A stretch of 12,149 nt of DNA. Origin: Candidatus Njordarchaeum guaymasense. GTDB lineage: Archaea; Asgardarchaeota; Njordarchaeia; Njordarchaeales; Njordarchaeaceae. The notes beneath the pieces were generated by a model. That model did not search any database, had not been told where the DNA came from, and saw only the letters and a list, made by a program, of their open reading frames with translations. Location of the stretch: contig JAUQYT010000202.1 in assembly GCA_030587605.1 (NCBI GenBank), positions 1-12,149 of the forward strand, written 5' to 3'. The translations under genes were made by a program, and so were the position numbers. Within the stretch, counting starts at the first letter, position 1, and each line of letters starts with the position of its first letter. Below, piece after piece: positions 4,924-10,954 of this stretch.

Positions 4924-6231
4924 TCACTCTTGATCTTCACCTTTTTTCCATTTTGCTTCATCGTCATTTGTGCTTACATTGAACTTGAGTAGGTTCATCA
5001 CATCCTCTTTCCATTGATCGGGGGTAGAATGGATGACCCTACCGATGAAGAGTTGGCGCAGCTCCCGAAGTGCTGGGATTTTCTGTACAGCGAATCTATA
5101 CTTTTCGTATTGTGGTTCTTCTAGTTTGTTATCAGGTAGGTAAATTGGTTCTCTTCTGAAGTTTATGGCGATCATGGAACGGTTCATTCTTTCGATGAAG
5201 CCGTCAATCTCCTTGTGCAGATCATCTACCCTTTTGAAGTTTTGGTAGTCTTTTCTGCTAACGATTCTAAAGAAGTAAGTCGCTTTTCCTCCGCCTTCAG
5301 TTGATGTGGCTTCCATTGCGACTGCATTTCCTGGTTCTCTTGCATTTGTGCTGTAGATCGGCACCAGGAACCAGATGTATTCCCCTGTGAGGTCTCCCAG
5401 CAGTCCCCGCTTTAGGCCGATACACATTTTCTCCTTTTGTGCCAGAGACTTGAGGAAATCGTACTCCTCTTTGATCCCTGCAGCATACAATTTCTTTTCT
5501 AATTCGTCCCACAATTGCCGGGAGACTGACTCGACGTCAGCTCTGCGGGCTGCTTTGCCTTCTTTCATGAATCGGGCAACTTTTCTTATCGTAGATGGAT
5601 CCGCCTTAGGTAAGAGTTCTTTCAGCGATGACTGGACCTTAAGAGAAAGACTGTTAATGGAGTCAGAAAGAGTTCTCACAACAAAATCAAACTGCCTGCC
5701 CATAACTGAGAAGGCGAATCTCTCTCCAAAATCCGTAATGACAATGAGACCGTAGTCTTTGTCGCTGAACTCCGCTATCTCACTATAAGGGACTCTCGTT
5801 AACTCTCCCTTTTCAGGTATTACGACCATACCAGTGTCAAACAGTCGCAGTTCACACTTCCCTTTCTGGCTTTCTTTTCCAGCTTGATCAGTATAGGCGA
5901 ACTCAGCTTGCACTCCAAGTTTCTTGACTTTCTCAAACATGAGTAGGTCTGCCAAGAGTACTTCGTTCCGTAGTCTAGAAAGTTCCCGCAAGAAGTCTTC
6001 GTACTTATACCCAAGATTATGCAAGGTCAACTTCTCATTCGACGTCAGAGCAAGGTAGACTCTGTAGTCCCCTTCGGTGAATGACACGATATCCCGGTAA
6101 GAAAGAAACAGGGGTTCTCCGCGCCCTGGATGAATTGAAAGACTCTGCTTCTTGAGTTGGACTTTGCCTTCCCCACCTTGTACCTGTTCTCCTCTTTCAC
6201 CGCTCAGGGAATAGCTCAGCGAGCACTCCAT
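4924..6231 (-). CDS. unknown protein with duplicated PH-like beta domain, first gene of cluster
   Basis: I do not recognise a named family for this 435-residue soluble protein. The N-terminal 190 residues hold two copies of one beta-rich unit. Copy 1 contains LSYRDIVSFTEGDY (43-56) and copy 2 VPYSEIAEFSDKDY (147-160). Each is followed by more strands and a closing helix (YKYEDFLRELSRL and RQFDFVVRTLSDS), a plan like a PH or bacterial PH-like domain. A helical part follows (about 200-265), then a beta segment (ICIGL-like region to TYFFRIVS, about 268-325), a second helical part (DDLHKEIDGFIERM) and an acidic-basic tail. The frame also allows GTG at 6252, but nothing spaced like a ribosome binding site precedes it; ATG 6231 has GAAGAAGAGA upstream and matches the domain boundary. 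Its two zinc-ribbon neighbours may be partners. It looks cytosolic. Confidence 0.75.
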   Translation of the reverse strand: MECSLSYSLSGERGEQVQGGEGKVQLKKQSLSIHPGRGEPLFLSYRDIVSFTEGDYRVYLALTSNEKLTLHNLGYKYEDFLRELSRLRNEVLLADLLMFEKVKKLGVQAEFAYTDQAGKESQKGKCELRLFDTGMVVIPEKGELTRVPYSEIAEFSDKDYGLIVITDFGERFAFSVMGRQFDFVVRTLSDSINSLSLKVQSSLKELLPKADPSTIRKVARFMKEGKAARRADVESVSRQLWDELEKKLYAAGIKEEYDFLKSLAQKEKMCIGLKRGLLGDLTGEYIWFLVPIYSTNAREPGNAVAMEATSTEGGGKATYFFRIVSRKDYQNFKRVDDLHKEIDGFIERMNRSMIAINFRREPIYLPDNKLEEPQYEKYRFAVQKIPALRELRQLFIGRVIHSTPDQWKEDVMNLLKFNVSTNDDEAKWKKGEDQE

Positions 6232-6617
6232 TATAGTCTCTTCTTCTTCCACCCCTTCTTTTCACTCCGCTTCCTTCCACTTTTCATCCAACTTGCTTCT
6301 ACTCCTCTCCTCTTCGTTCTCCCTGCCAGCTGGGTGCGAAGCTGGCTTCACGCGTCGTTCACATGTGGGGGCCACGGACAAACATGACTTCGCATACATG
6401 TGTGCGCTTCTACAAAATGTTCTGTTCGAAGACCTGCGAACTGACCTGACTGTCCCTTCCTCGTGGAAAGCCAGATATCATGATAAACTAGCGAACATCT
6501 ATTTATATTCTTGCCAGATCAACAGACTTTGGGAACACTCATGCATCCTCCTTTCTGGATTCCACTAGCCTGCCGAAGCAAGATTTTGAGGACGCGACTG
6601 CGAGAAAAGTGTTGGAC
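6232..6617. other. 386-bp intergenic region, no confident gene
   Basis: This lies between the beta-domain gene and the small membrane protein gene, both on the minus strand. It contains a TATA-like AATATAAATAG on the minus strand (about 6498-6508), far from either start, and an inverted repeat GCCAGC...GCTGGC with a 10-nt loop near 6328-6349. A 45-codon minus-strand frame (6262-6399) ends just before the beta-domain gene, has no ribosome binding site, and is not called. Long plus-strand frames here have no start signal. Confidence 0.45.
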
Positions 6618-6950
6618 TTAATGACGCTGCTTTCTAGTTGAACGCGTCAAGTATCTCACCATGACTATGCCTACTATTATGGACGCAAGCCAGAAAGTCA
6701 CATTGATGAGCAGAGCTGAGAAGTCTACGTGCCAAATATCAACCGGTCCAGCTATGGTGACCAGTTGATGAACCGCCCAGATCATCGGGAAGCCGTATTG
6801 TATGTGGTAGTCGTCATACATGTTAATCTCGACGCCCCACACCAGGGCCAGAACTGTTATGACTGACCAGATGAGAATGAAAGTCATTCCTGCAAGTCCA
6901 AAAGCTGAGGGTCTTTTCGAAAGCAAAAGATCCCCTCCATGTCTTCTCAA
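6618..6950 (-). CDS. small two-helix membrane protein of unknown function
   Basis: This 110-residue protein has two clear membrane segments, residues 19-40 (FILIWSVITVLALVWG core) and 79-99 (LLINVTFWLASIIVGIVM core). Between them is a conserved-looking loop, YGFPMIWAV and TIAGPVDIWHVD; my recollection is that similar YGFP/TIAGPVD small membrane proteins occur in several archaea without known function. The C-terminus is basic (TRSTRKQRH), which favours a cytoplasmic C-terminal tail. The start is uncertain: TTG 6950 is the longest option and has no good ribosome binding site, while ATG 6887 would remove 21 residues but keep the first helix. It is transcribed away from the methyltransferase-like gene at 7031, so the two share a divergent start region. 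Confidence 0.7.
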   Translation of the reverse strand: MRRHGGDLLLSKRPSAFGLAGMTFILIWSVITVLALVWGVEINMYDDYHIQYGFPMIWAVHQLVTIAGPVDIWHVDFSALLINVTFWLASIIVGIVMVRYLTRSTRKQRH

Positions 6951-6991
6951 GGAAAAGCCCTTATCTCGAGAGAGAGAGTAATCCTCACAAG

Positions 6992-6999
6992 AATAAAAG
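6992..6999 (+). promoter_or_regulatory. TATA-like box for the methyltransferase-like gene
   Basis: AATAAAAG lies about 35 nt before the GTG at 7031, so transcription would begin near 7018-7021, just before the ribosome binding site. This placement would leave the alternative GTG at 7013 outside the transcript. A (GA)5 run lies just upstream at about 6968-6977. Confidence 0.4.
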
Positions 7000-7030
7000 A
7001 GTTGCTACCAGAGTGGCGAGGGAGGGATCG

Positions 7031-7702
7031 GTGTTGCTGGGTCGATTCGAGATTCTGTTTGGTATGGTTGGGGCATATATTTTCGCTTCAGTCGTGCTCT
7101 TGTTGGGGAGACAGCGTCGAGGTAAGCGCTTGCCTCCAGGGTCTATCCCGGTTGAGGGGCCGCCCCTTCGAAAAGAGAGTTCGCCACCTGCGACCCCGTG
7201 GTCTCGAGTTACGGTGTCGATTGGTTTGGAGTTGGGTGCGCTGTTTGGTGTCATCGCAATTGGTCTCAGCGTTTTTGACTACTGGAACGCTGTGCCTAGC
7301 TGCCTTGTGCTAGATCTGCCACTGTTGCTGAATTGGGCGGGTCTCATCGGGTTCTGGGTGGTGTGCATTTGGGGTGACTTCGTAATGCTTTACAATGTCA
7401 ACTATACGCCCGTCACGAGGGGGATAAAAGACAGGTACGTTTTAGCTACAGGTGGTCCCTATAGGTTTGTGCGGCATCCGATGTACCTTGCCAAAGCTCT
7501 CCAAACGATCTTCGTTTTCCTGATAACAGGAATCTGGTTGAGTCTGGTCGGGGCTGTCTTCTGGGTGGAGCTCCCGAGGCAAGCTGCCAGGGAAGAGGAG
7601 CTTATGCTGAAGACATTTGGAAAGAAATATGAAAAGTATTGTAAGGTGACGGGGCGCTTCTTACCAAAGCGGGGAGGTTCTCCAAGCGGGAAGAGACTGT
7701 AG
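7031..7702 (+). CDS. ICMT/PEMT-family integral membrane methyltransferase-like protein
   Basis: This 223-residue polytopic membrane protein belongs to the isoprenylcysteine carboxyl methyltransferase / phospholipid methyltransferase family. Apolar segments lie near residues 5-26, 63-82, 98-121 and 161-180. The C-terminal signature is GGPYRFVRHPMY (141-152), then RQAAREEELMLKTFG (183-197) and KKYEKYCKVTGRFLP, the GPYxxxRHPxY ... EE..L...FG..Y..Y pattern that binds S-adenosylmethionine in ICMT. The methyl acceptor is unknown. I prefer GTG 7031 over GTG 7013: GGAGG at 7021-7025 is well spaced for it, and a TATA-like box at 6992-6999 fits only the later start. A proline-rich cytosolic-type loop (about 33-56) separates the first two helices. 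It is divergent from the small membrane protein gene. Confidence 0.85.
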   Translation: MLLGRFEILFGMVGAYIFASVVLLLGRQRRGKRLPPGSIPVEGPPLRKESSPPATPWSRVTVSIGLELGALFGVIAIGLSVFDYWNAVPSCLVLDLPLLLNWAGLIGFWVVCIWGDFVMLYNVNYTPVTRGIKDRYVLATGGPYRFVRHPMYLAKALQTIFVFLITGIWLSLVGAVFWVELPRQAAREEELMLKTFGKKYEKYCKVTGRFLPKRGGSPSGKRL

Positions 7703-7749
7703 ACGCTATCCACTCCTTTTTGATTTCTCTGTGCACACCTGTTCGCGCG

Positions 7750-8445
7750 CTACAGAAGCTCCTGTTCTGTCAGATGTTGGCCGCATATGGGGCACTGCCT
7801 TTTCACGTGGAGCCATTCGAGTAGATGCTCTTTATGGGCGGCGTTACCGCAGTGGGGACAGTGGGCAACGGGATCCGAAGGGTGAAGACTCAGATCGCAG
7901 ACCATGCAGTTGCTCGTTTGCGTTTCTTCGTGGCTAGTGTCTTCTCTGGTGAGTGTAGCGGGCCCGCAGATCTGTCCAGGTAGACTTGCTCCGCAGTCCG
8001 CGCAGAATCTCCAGTCTGACGCCGAAATGGGGGCACCACAGTAGATGCAGTATCTCCAAGCGATTCCGCTTCTTGCGACGTTAGGCACGTTTCGTTGTCT
8101 CTCTGACCTGTCGTCTTCGTTCATTATCTCATCAGGTGTCGTAGTCCTCACTCTGGTGGTCGGCACCTGCCGAATTGTTGAGGGGCTCTCCTGTACAACC
8201 TTTAGCTTCGTTAGCAGGCTGCAAGTTACACCGAAGAACGGAAAGATGATCCATAGGAAGAACATCATGCGACTTGAAACGATGAATGTCAACAGTCCGA
8301 TGAGAAGCACTAGGAAGAATAGCAACGCCGCCGCGCTGGGTGCGGTGACTCGTAGTGTTGCGTGGCACCTTGGGCACATGAGACCGCGGTTGTTATACCT
8401 TGCTTTCACAAGCAGCCGATTGCCGCAACTTGGGCATCTAAACAC
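7750..8445 (-). CDS. membrane-anchored zinc-ribbon protein with RING-like C-terminus
   Basis: This 231-residue protein has a modular build. Zinc ribbon 1 has C4/C7 and C24/C27. Two adjacent membrane helices span about 36-57 and 59-80. A polar, Arg/Thr-rich linker (85-125) leads to zinc ribbon 2 (C133/C136, C148/C151). The C-terminal module is C180-x2-C183-x12-C196-x2-C199-x4-H204-x2-H207-x10-C218-x2-C221, with the typical RING-H2-like core AHKEHLLEWL before the last CPxC. With two helices, both ends would face the same side, probably the cytoplasm. RING fingers recruit ubiquitin-conjugating enzymes in eukaryotes; no ubiquitin-pathway gene is in this window, so ligase activity is unproven and a plain binding module is equally possible. 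The GTG at 8445 follows GGTGATGG, with a TATA-like box upstream. Confidence 0.82.
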   Translation of the reverse strand: MFRCPSCGNRLLVKARYNNRGLMCPRCHATLRVTAPSAAALLFFLVLLIGLLTFIVSSRMMFFLWIIFPFFGVTCSLLTKLKVVQESPSTIRQVPTTRVRTTTPDEIMNEDDRSERQRNVPNVARSGIAWRYCIYCGAPISASDWRFCADCGASLPGQICGPATLTREDTSHEETQTSNCMVCDLSLHPSDPVAHCPHCGNAAHKEHLLEWLHVKRQCPICGQHLTEQELL

Positions 8446-8483
8446 CTTCTTCCATCACCAAAGTCATTAGATTGCATATTCGA

Positions 8484-8493
8484 CTATTTAAGG
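8484..8493 (-). promoter_or_regulatory. TATA-like box for the zinc-ribbon/RING-like gene
   Basis: On the minus strand CCTTAAATAG lies about 40 nt before the GTG at 8445. Transcription from about 26 nt downstream would give a leader of roughly 17 nt containing GGTGATGG. Spacing and sequence fit an archaeal promoter. Confidence 0.5.
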
Positions 8494-8610
8494 TAATCGC
8501 TTTCATTAGATGTAATTCTTACAGTTAGGCCTATTCGTTGGACAGTTTCAAACAGGAAAAACGATGGTGCACCTTGCGCATTCCAAGTTACTGTTGGTGG
8601 TCGGACTTTA

Positions 8611-8630
8611 AACTAGCCTTTTCTCTAGTT
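8611..8630. terminator. inverted repeat AACTAG...CTAGTT downstream of RAM pair
   Basis: Two 6-base arms flank an 8-nt loop (CCTTTTCT on the plus strand), 57 nt past the end of the RAM pair. It may mark the transcript end, but the loop is A-rich rather than T-rich on the transcribed strand, so this is weak. Confidence 0.25.
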
Positions 8631-8686
8631 CTCTCCACGCCAGATGGGATGTCTCGGCGCGCGCTGCAATATGTGGGTATCTAGGT

Positions 8687-8908
8687 CTATGCTTGGGTCG
8701 CGGTCTCTGTGCTCTTTATGCCCCTTGTGGCGTTGACTTTTTCCGCGATTTTGATCACCGAGCTAAAGTCTGACGCTTCGACGAAGGCTACGATGTCGTA
8801 TCTTCCGTAGACCGGGAAAGCCTTGACTACGCCTTTAACGCCTTTGACGACTTCAAGAACCTTCAACACGTTTCCCGGGATGACCCTAATCAAGATGCAC
8901 GCATACAT
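8687..8908 (-). CDS. stand-alone Lrp/AsnC ligand-binding (RAM) protein, copy B
   Basis: This 73-residue protein is a single RAM domain (alpha-beta sandwich) with no DNA-binding helix-turn-helix. The signs are the opening strand MYACILIRVIPG, the helix LKVLEVVKGVKGV, then the strand pair AFPVYGRYDIVAFVEA, a second helix (DFSSVIKIAEKVN) and the ending GIKSTET. RAM domains bind amino acids and form oligomers; stand-alone forms can join or compete with full Lrp-type regulators, and no such regulator is visible here. ATG 8908 is preferred over the in-frame GTG 8914 because GGAGG (8916-8920) is spaced 7 nt from the ATG, and because the neighbour aligns from the same residue. It follows copy A by 12 nt, sharing a TAGGAGG stop/ribosome binding site. 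Confidence 0.88.
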   Translation of the reverse strand: MYACILIRVIPGNVLKVLEVVKGVKGVVKAFPVYGRYDIVAFVEASDFSSVIKIAEKVNATRGIKSTETATQA

Positions 8909-8913
8909 AGTCA

Positions 8914-8923
8914 CTCCCTCCTA
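8914..8923 (-). promoter_or_regulatory. TAGGAGGGAG: stop/ribosome-binding-site overlap between RAM genes
   Basis: The TAG stop of RAM copy A (8921-8923) runs into GGAGG, which serves the ATG at 8908 of copy B. This indicates coupled translation and fixes copy B's start. Confidence 0.7.
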
Positions 8924-9151
8924 GAACACGGCCTCCACAAGGGTCTCCGTGGACCTGATGCCAGCCAAACCGTTTATCTTCAGCGCAACTTCTGCTAAAG
9001 CTTTTAGGTCTGCGGTCTCAACGTCGGCGATCACGTCCCACCTTCCACTAACAGAGAAGGCTCTCATCACGCCCTTTATGTCCTTGATCTTCTTGGCAAT
9101 ATCTGGATGTTTTCCAGGCTCACAGCAAATCAGGATACAGGCAGAAACCAA
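8921..9151 (-). CDS. stand-alone Lrp/AsnC ligand-binding (RAM) protein, copy A
   Basis: This 76-residue single-domain protein is a paralogue of its downstream neighbour, about 40% identical by eye, with shared ACILI, PG, KGV, AF, GR-D, VE and STET positions. Opening MVSACILICCEPG, middle strands AFSVSGRWDVIADVET and ending GIRSTETLVE match the RAM fold. An in-frame ATG lies upstream at 9166, but its surrounding bases (ATGGAGGAGAG) form the ribosome binding site GGAGGAG for the TTG at 9151. Starting there also aligns the two paralogues exactly. The adjacent cysteines in LICCEPG are absent from copy B. Two different subunits suggest a hetero-oligomeric sensor, but this is inference. It is first in the two-gene unit, with a TATA-like box upstream. 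Confidence 0.87.
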   Translation of the reverse strand: MVSACILICCEPGKHPDIAKKIKDIKGVMRAFSVSGRWDVIADVETADLKALAEVALKINGLAGIRSTETLVEAVF

Positions 9152-9186
9152 AGCTCTCTCCTCCATTCATTAATGTGCAATACGCT

Positions 9187-9197
9187 CTAATAAGTTT
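9187..9197 (-). promoter_or_regulatory. TATA-like box for the RAM gene pair
   Basis: On the minus strand AAACTTATTAG lies about 36-46 nt before the TTG at 9151. This spacing predicts a very short leader that begins near the GGAGGAG ribosome binding site, supporting the TTG start. Confidence 0.4.
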
Positions 9198-9298
9198 CTC
9201 ACCTCGCGCGCTATAGTTCGGGGTCATCCTGACTAAAGCCGTTTCCGCGGCACCATGCTGCCGTTCTTGAGATCGGCCAAAATGGTTTACATTATTCC

Positions 9299-10090
9299 CT
9301 AGTCAGTTGCCATCCCTCTTTGGTTGAGTTCCATTTCGTTGCGAGGATGACTGGTGATTCTGAACACGTTAGCCGCTGCATGACAGTTACAAGAAGTTGC
9401 TAGGGCTATGGTGCAAGGCTCCTTTTCGATGCAAAGGTCTAACATTTGTTTCAGTTCTTCGCCGGCGAAGCCACCTATGTTTGGAGCTAGTAGACGGCTC
9501 CTGAGCACCCTTACGAAGTCGACTTTCCCGTAGCTCAACGTTTCAGCCATGAGATCGTACATGGGGTTCAGGAGTTTCCTCCCTGTTACAGGGCATATCT
9601 GAGGTTGATTGCATCCCGAGACGCATCGAAGGTTGAATGGCATCCTACTCGCCACAGCTAGGGCGCAGTCTTGGTTAAGCCTGGTTTCCACTCCTTCGAG
9701 TTGCGCCTTCTCGAACGCTAGTTTTAGAGGCTCAAAACCGGGTTGAACGTTCAGACCCTTGCGAGTCAGGTAGACTGCTAGCATTCTTGCGGCGAAATGG
9801 AATGGAACACAAGGAATGATAATCTTGGGGACGGTTCCATCTGAGAATAACTGGACTAACGCCTCCGCGGCGTCACCAATCAACAGTGTTGGCTTCTTGA
9901 TTTTGAGGGAGCTGCCCAACTCTTCCAATTTGATCGTGGCTCTCACTAGAGTGGACGCTTGGCAGTGCTTTTCCTCGTCGCAGATGACAACCTTCCAATT
10001 TCGTTTCTTCAGGAAGTACTCCGAAGCACCCGAGCCATATTTGCCTCCCCCGGCTATGAATGCGATTTGCCTGTCAGCCAAGTCGATCAC
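9299..10090 (-). CDS. Cys-rich Rossmann-like protein of unknown function
   Basis: I do not recognise a named family. This 263-residue soluble protein opens with a Rossmann-type dinucleotide-binding pattern: beta strand IAFIAGGGKYGSGASEYF (9-26, with the glycine loop GGGKYG), then a second strand WKVVICDEE ending in the acidic D38 typical of NAD or FAD binding. Further strands include TLLIGDAAEALVQLF (68-82) and KIIIPCVPFHFAARML (89-104). The second half has unusual cysteines: C156-x3-C160-x5-C166-P (RCVSGCNQPQICP) and C234-N-C236, plus C220 and C226, which could hold a metal or Fe-S cluster. GTG 10090 is used as the start; no clear ribosome binding site precedes it, but a TATA-like box lies at 10143-10155. 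An NAD-linked redox protein is the best guess. Confidence 0.75.
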   Translation of the reverse strand: MIDLADRQIAFIAGGGKYGSGASEYFLKKRNWKVVICDEEKHCQASTLVRATIKLEELGSSLKIKKPTLLIGDAAEALVQLFSDGTVPKIIIPCVPFHFAARMLAVYLTRKGLNVQPGFEPLKLAFEKAQLEGVETRLNQDCALAVASRMPFNLRCVSGCNQPQICPVTGRKLLNPMYDLMAETLSYGKVDFVRVLRSRLLAPNIGGFAGEELKQMLDLCIEKEPCTIALATSCNCHAAANVFRITSHPRNEMELNQRGMATD

Positions 10091-10142
10091 TTGAGTTCGC
10101 GATACAGAGTTGCCTCAGCTGTTCAGAGGACTAATTCTGTGG

Positions 10143-10155
10143 CTATTAAGTTTTT
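10143..10155 (-). promoter_or_regulatory. TATA-like box overlapping the upstream gene's stop codon
   Basis: On the minus strand AAAAACTTAATAG contains the TAA stop (10146-10148) of the upstream methyltransferase-like gene. It lies about 55 nt before the GTG at 10090, predicting a leader of about 30 nt and independent transcription of the Rossmann-like gene. Confidence 0.45.
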
Positions 10156-10772
10156 GGACGTAGCATCGGGACTCTTTTCCTGTAGTCTTCATATTGCTTT
10201 CCGAATTCCCTGATCAGCTCTTTCTCCTCTTTCCGTGCGACGAGAAAGTTGTAGAGAATCACAAAGGGAGTGTATATCAACGAATAGAGAGCTGACATTA
10301 GAATGGAGAAACCCACGTGTGTCATGATCGCTCCGAAGTACTGCGGATGTCTCATGACCCCATAGACACCAGTAGAGACTACTTTTTCCGATCTATGTGT
10401 CTCTGCGACCGCTAGACCCGTGGCTTTCACGCCTGCGATCCCAAACCAAGCTCCCACTACAAGAAAGGGGAGGAAGATCAGCAAATTAGTTAATGGAATT
10501 GAGAAGTCGATTAGGGGAATTACGATTGAGTGACCTTCTAGGAACGGGATGGTGAATCTGGGTTGGGGTGAAAGCCATATTGCGAATAGGAATATGAAGA
10601 ACCCCCACCCCGAGATCACCCCGTATCTCGCACCGATTCGCTTGCCCTTATCTTTGCCACGTTCGGTTTCAAGTTTCTGGTGCTCGACTGACCGAAAGTG
10701 GATTGGTAGCATAAGCCACATACTGACGGCACTGATAACAAACCAGATTAGGTCCCACAACTGGTAGCTCAT
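10146..10772 (-). CDS. second ICMT/PEMT-family integral membrane methyltransferase-like protein
   Basis: This 208-residue polytopic membrane protein has apolar segments near residues 5-24, 50-68, 92-116 and 144-178. The C-terminal family signature is STGVYGVMRHPQYFG (133-147), then ARKEEKELIREFGKQYEDYR (179-198) and a final VPMLRPK. GxYxxxRHPxY and EE..L...FG..Y..Y are the S-adenosylmethionine-binding features of ICMT. It differs from the copy at 7031-7702 by shorter N-terminal loops and lacks its proline-rich insert, so the two are relatives rather than a recent duplication. The ATG at 10772 is preceded by GGAAGGT. Substrate unknown; possible acceptors are lipids, quinone-like compounds or proteins. 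The stop codon overlaps the promoter of the next gene downstream. Confidence 0.85.
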   Translation of the reverse strand: MSYQLWDLIWFVISAVSMWLMLPIHFRSVEHQKLETERGKDKGKRIGARYGVISGWGFFIFLFAIWLSPQPRFTIPFLEGHSIVIPLIDFSIPLTNLLIFLPFLVVGAWFGIAGVKATGLAVAETHRSEKVVSTGVYGVMRHPQYFGAIMTHVGFSILMSALYSLIYTPFVILYNFLVARKEEKELIREFGKQYEDYRKRVPMLRPKT

Positions 10773-10954
10773 CTCGAACCTTCCAAGTAAATCCTATTCT
10801 GAAGCGCGCGTGCTTTTGTAACTTTCTGATCTGGTTCCGGTCGGTATGTGCTCTGCTAGAGGCGCTTTGCAGGCACTCAGTCTGCTTGACCAAAGAATCC
10901 TCAAAACCTACGTCCACTATGCTCGCGTTCCGAGAAACTTAAGGACAATACATG

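Larger units (their letters stand above)
8446..8686. other. intergenic region between RAM pair and zinc-ribbon/RING-like gene
   Basis: It holds the promoter of the zinc-ribbon/RING-like gene and an inverted repeat at 8611-8630. I see no gene or tRNA here; the short frames lack start signals. Confidence 0.5.

Noticed and set aside
5375..5755. 126-codon plus-strand frame
   Set aside because: Antisense shadow inside the beta-domain gene; Ser/Arg-rich translation typical of reverse-strand artefacts.
6262..6399. 45-codon minus-strand frame just upstream of the beta-domain gene
   Set aside because: No ribosome binding site and low-complexity purine-rich content; its end near the next gene could be accidental.
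6968..6977. (GA)5 dinucleotide run
   Set aside because: Too short to be a meaningful repeat; recorded only as context for the nearby promoter.
8045..8470. 141-codon plus-strand frame
   Set aside because: Antisense shadow of the zinc-ribbon/RING-like gene, whose Cys/His pattern and promoter are on the minus strand.
8446..8686. Possible tRNA or small RNA in the gap
   Set aside because: I looked for a TTCGA-type T-loop with flanking stems and found none; only a short inverted repeat is present.
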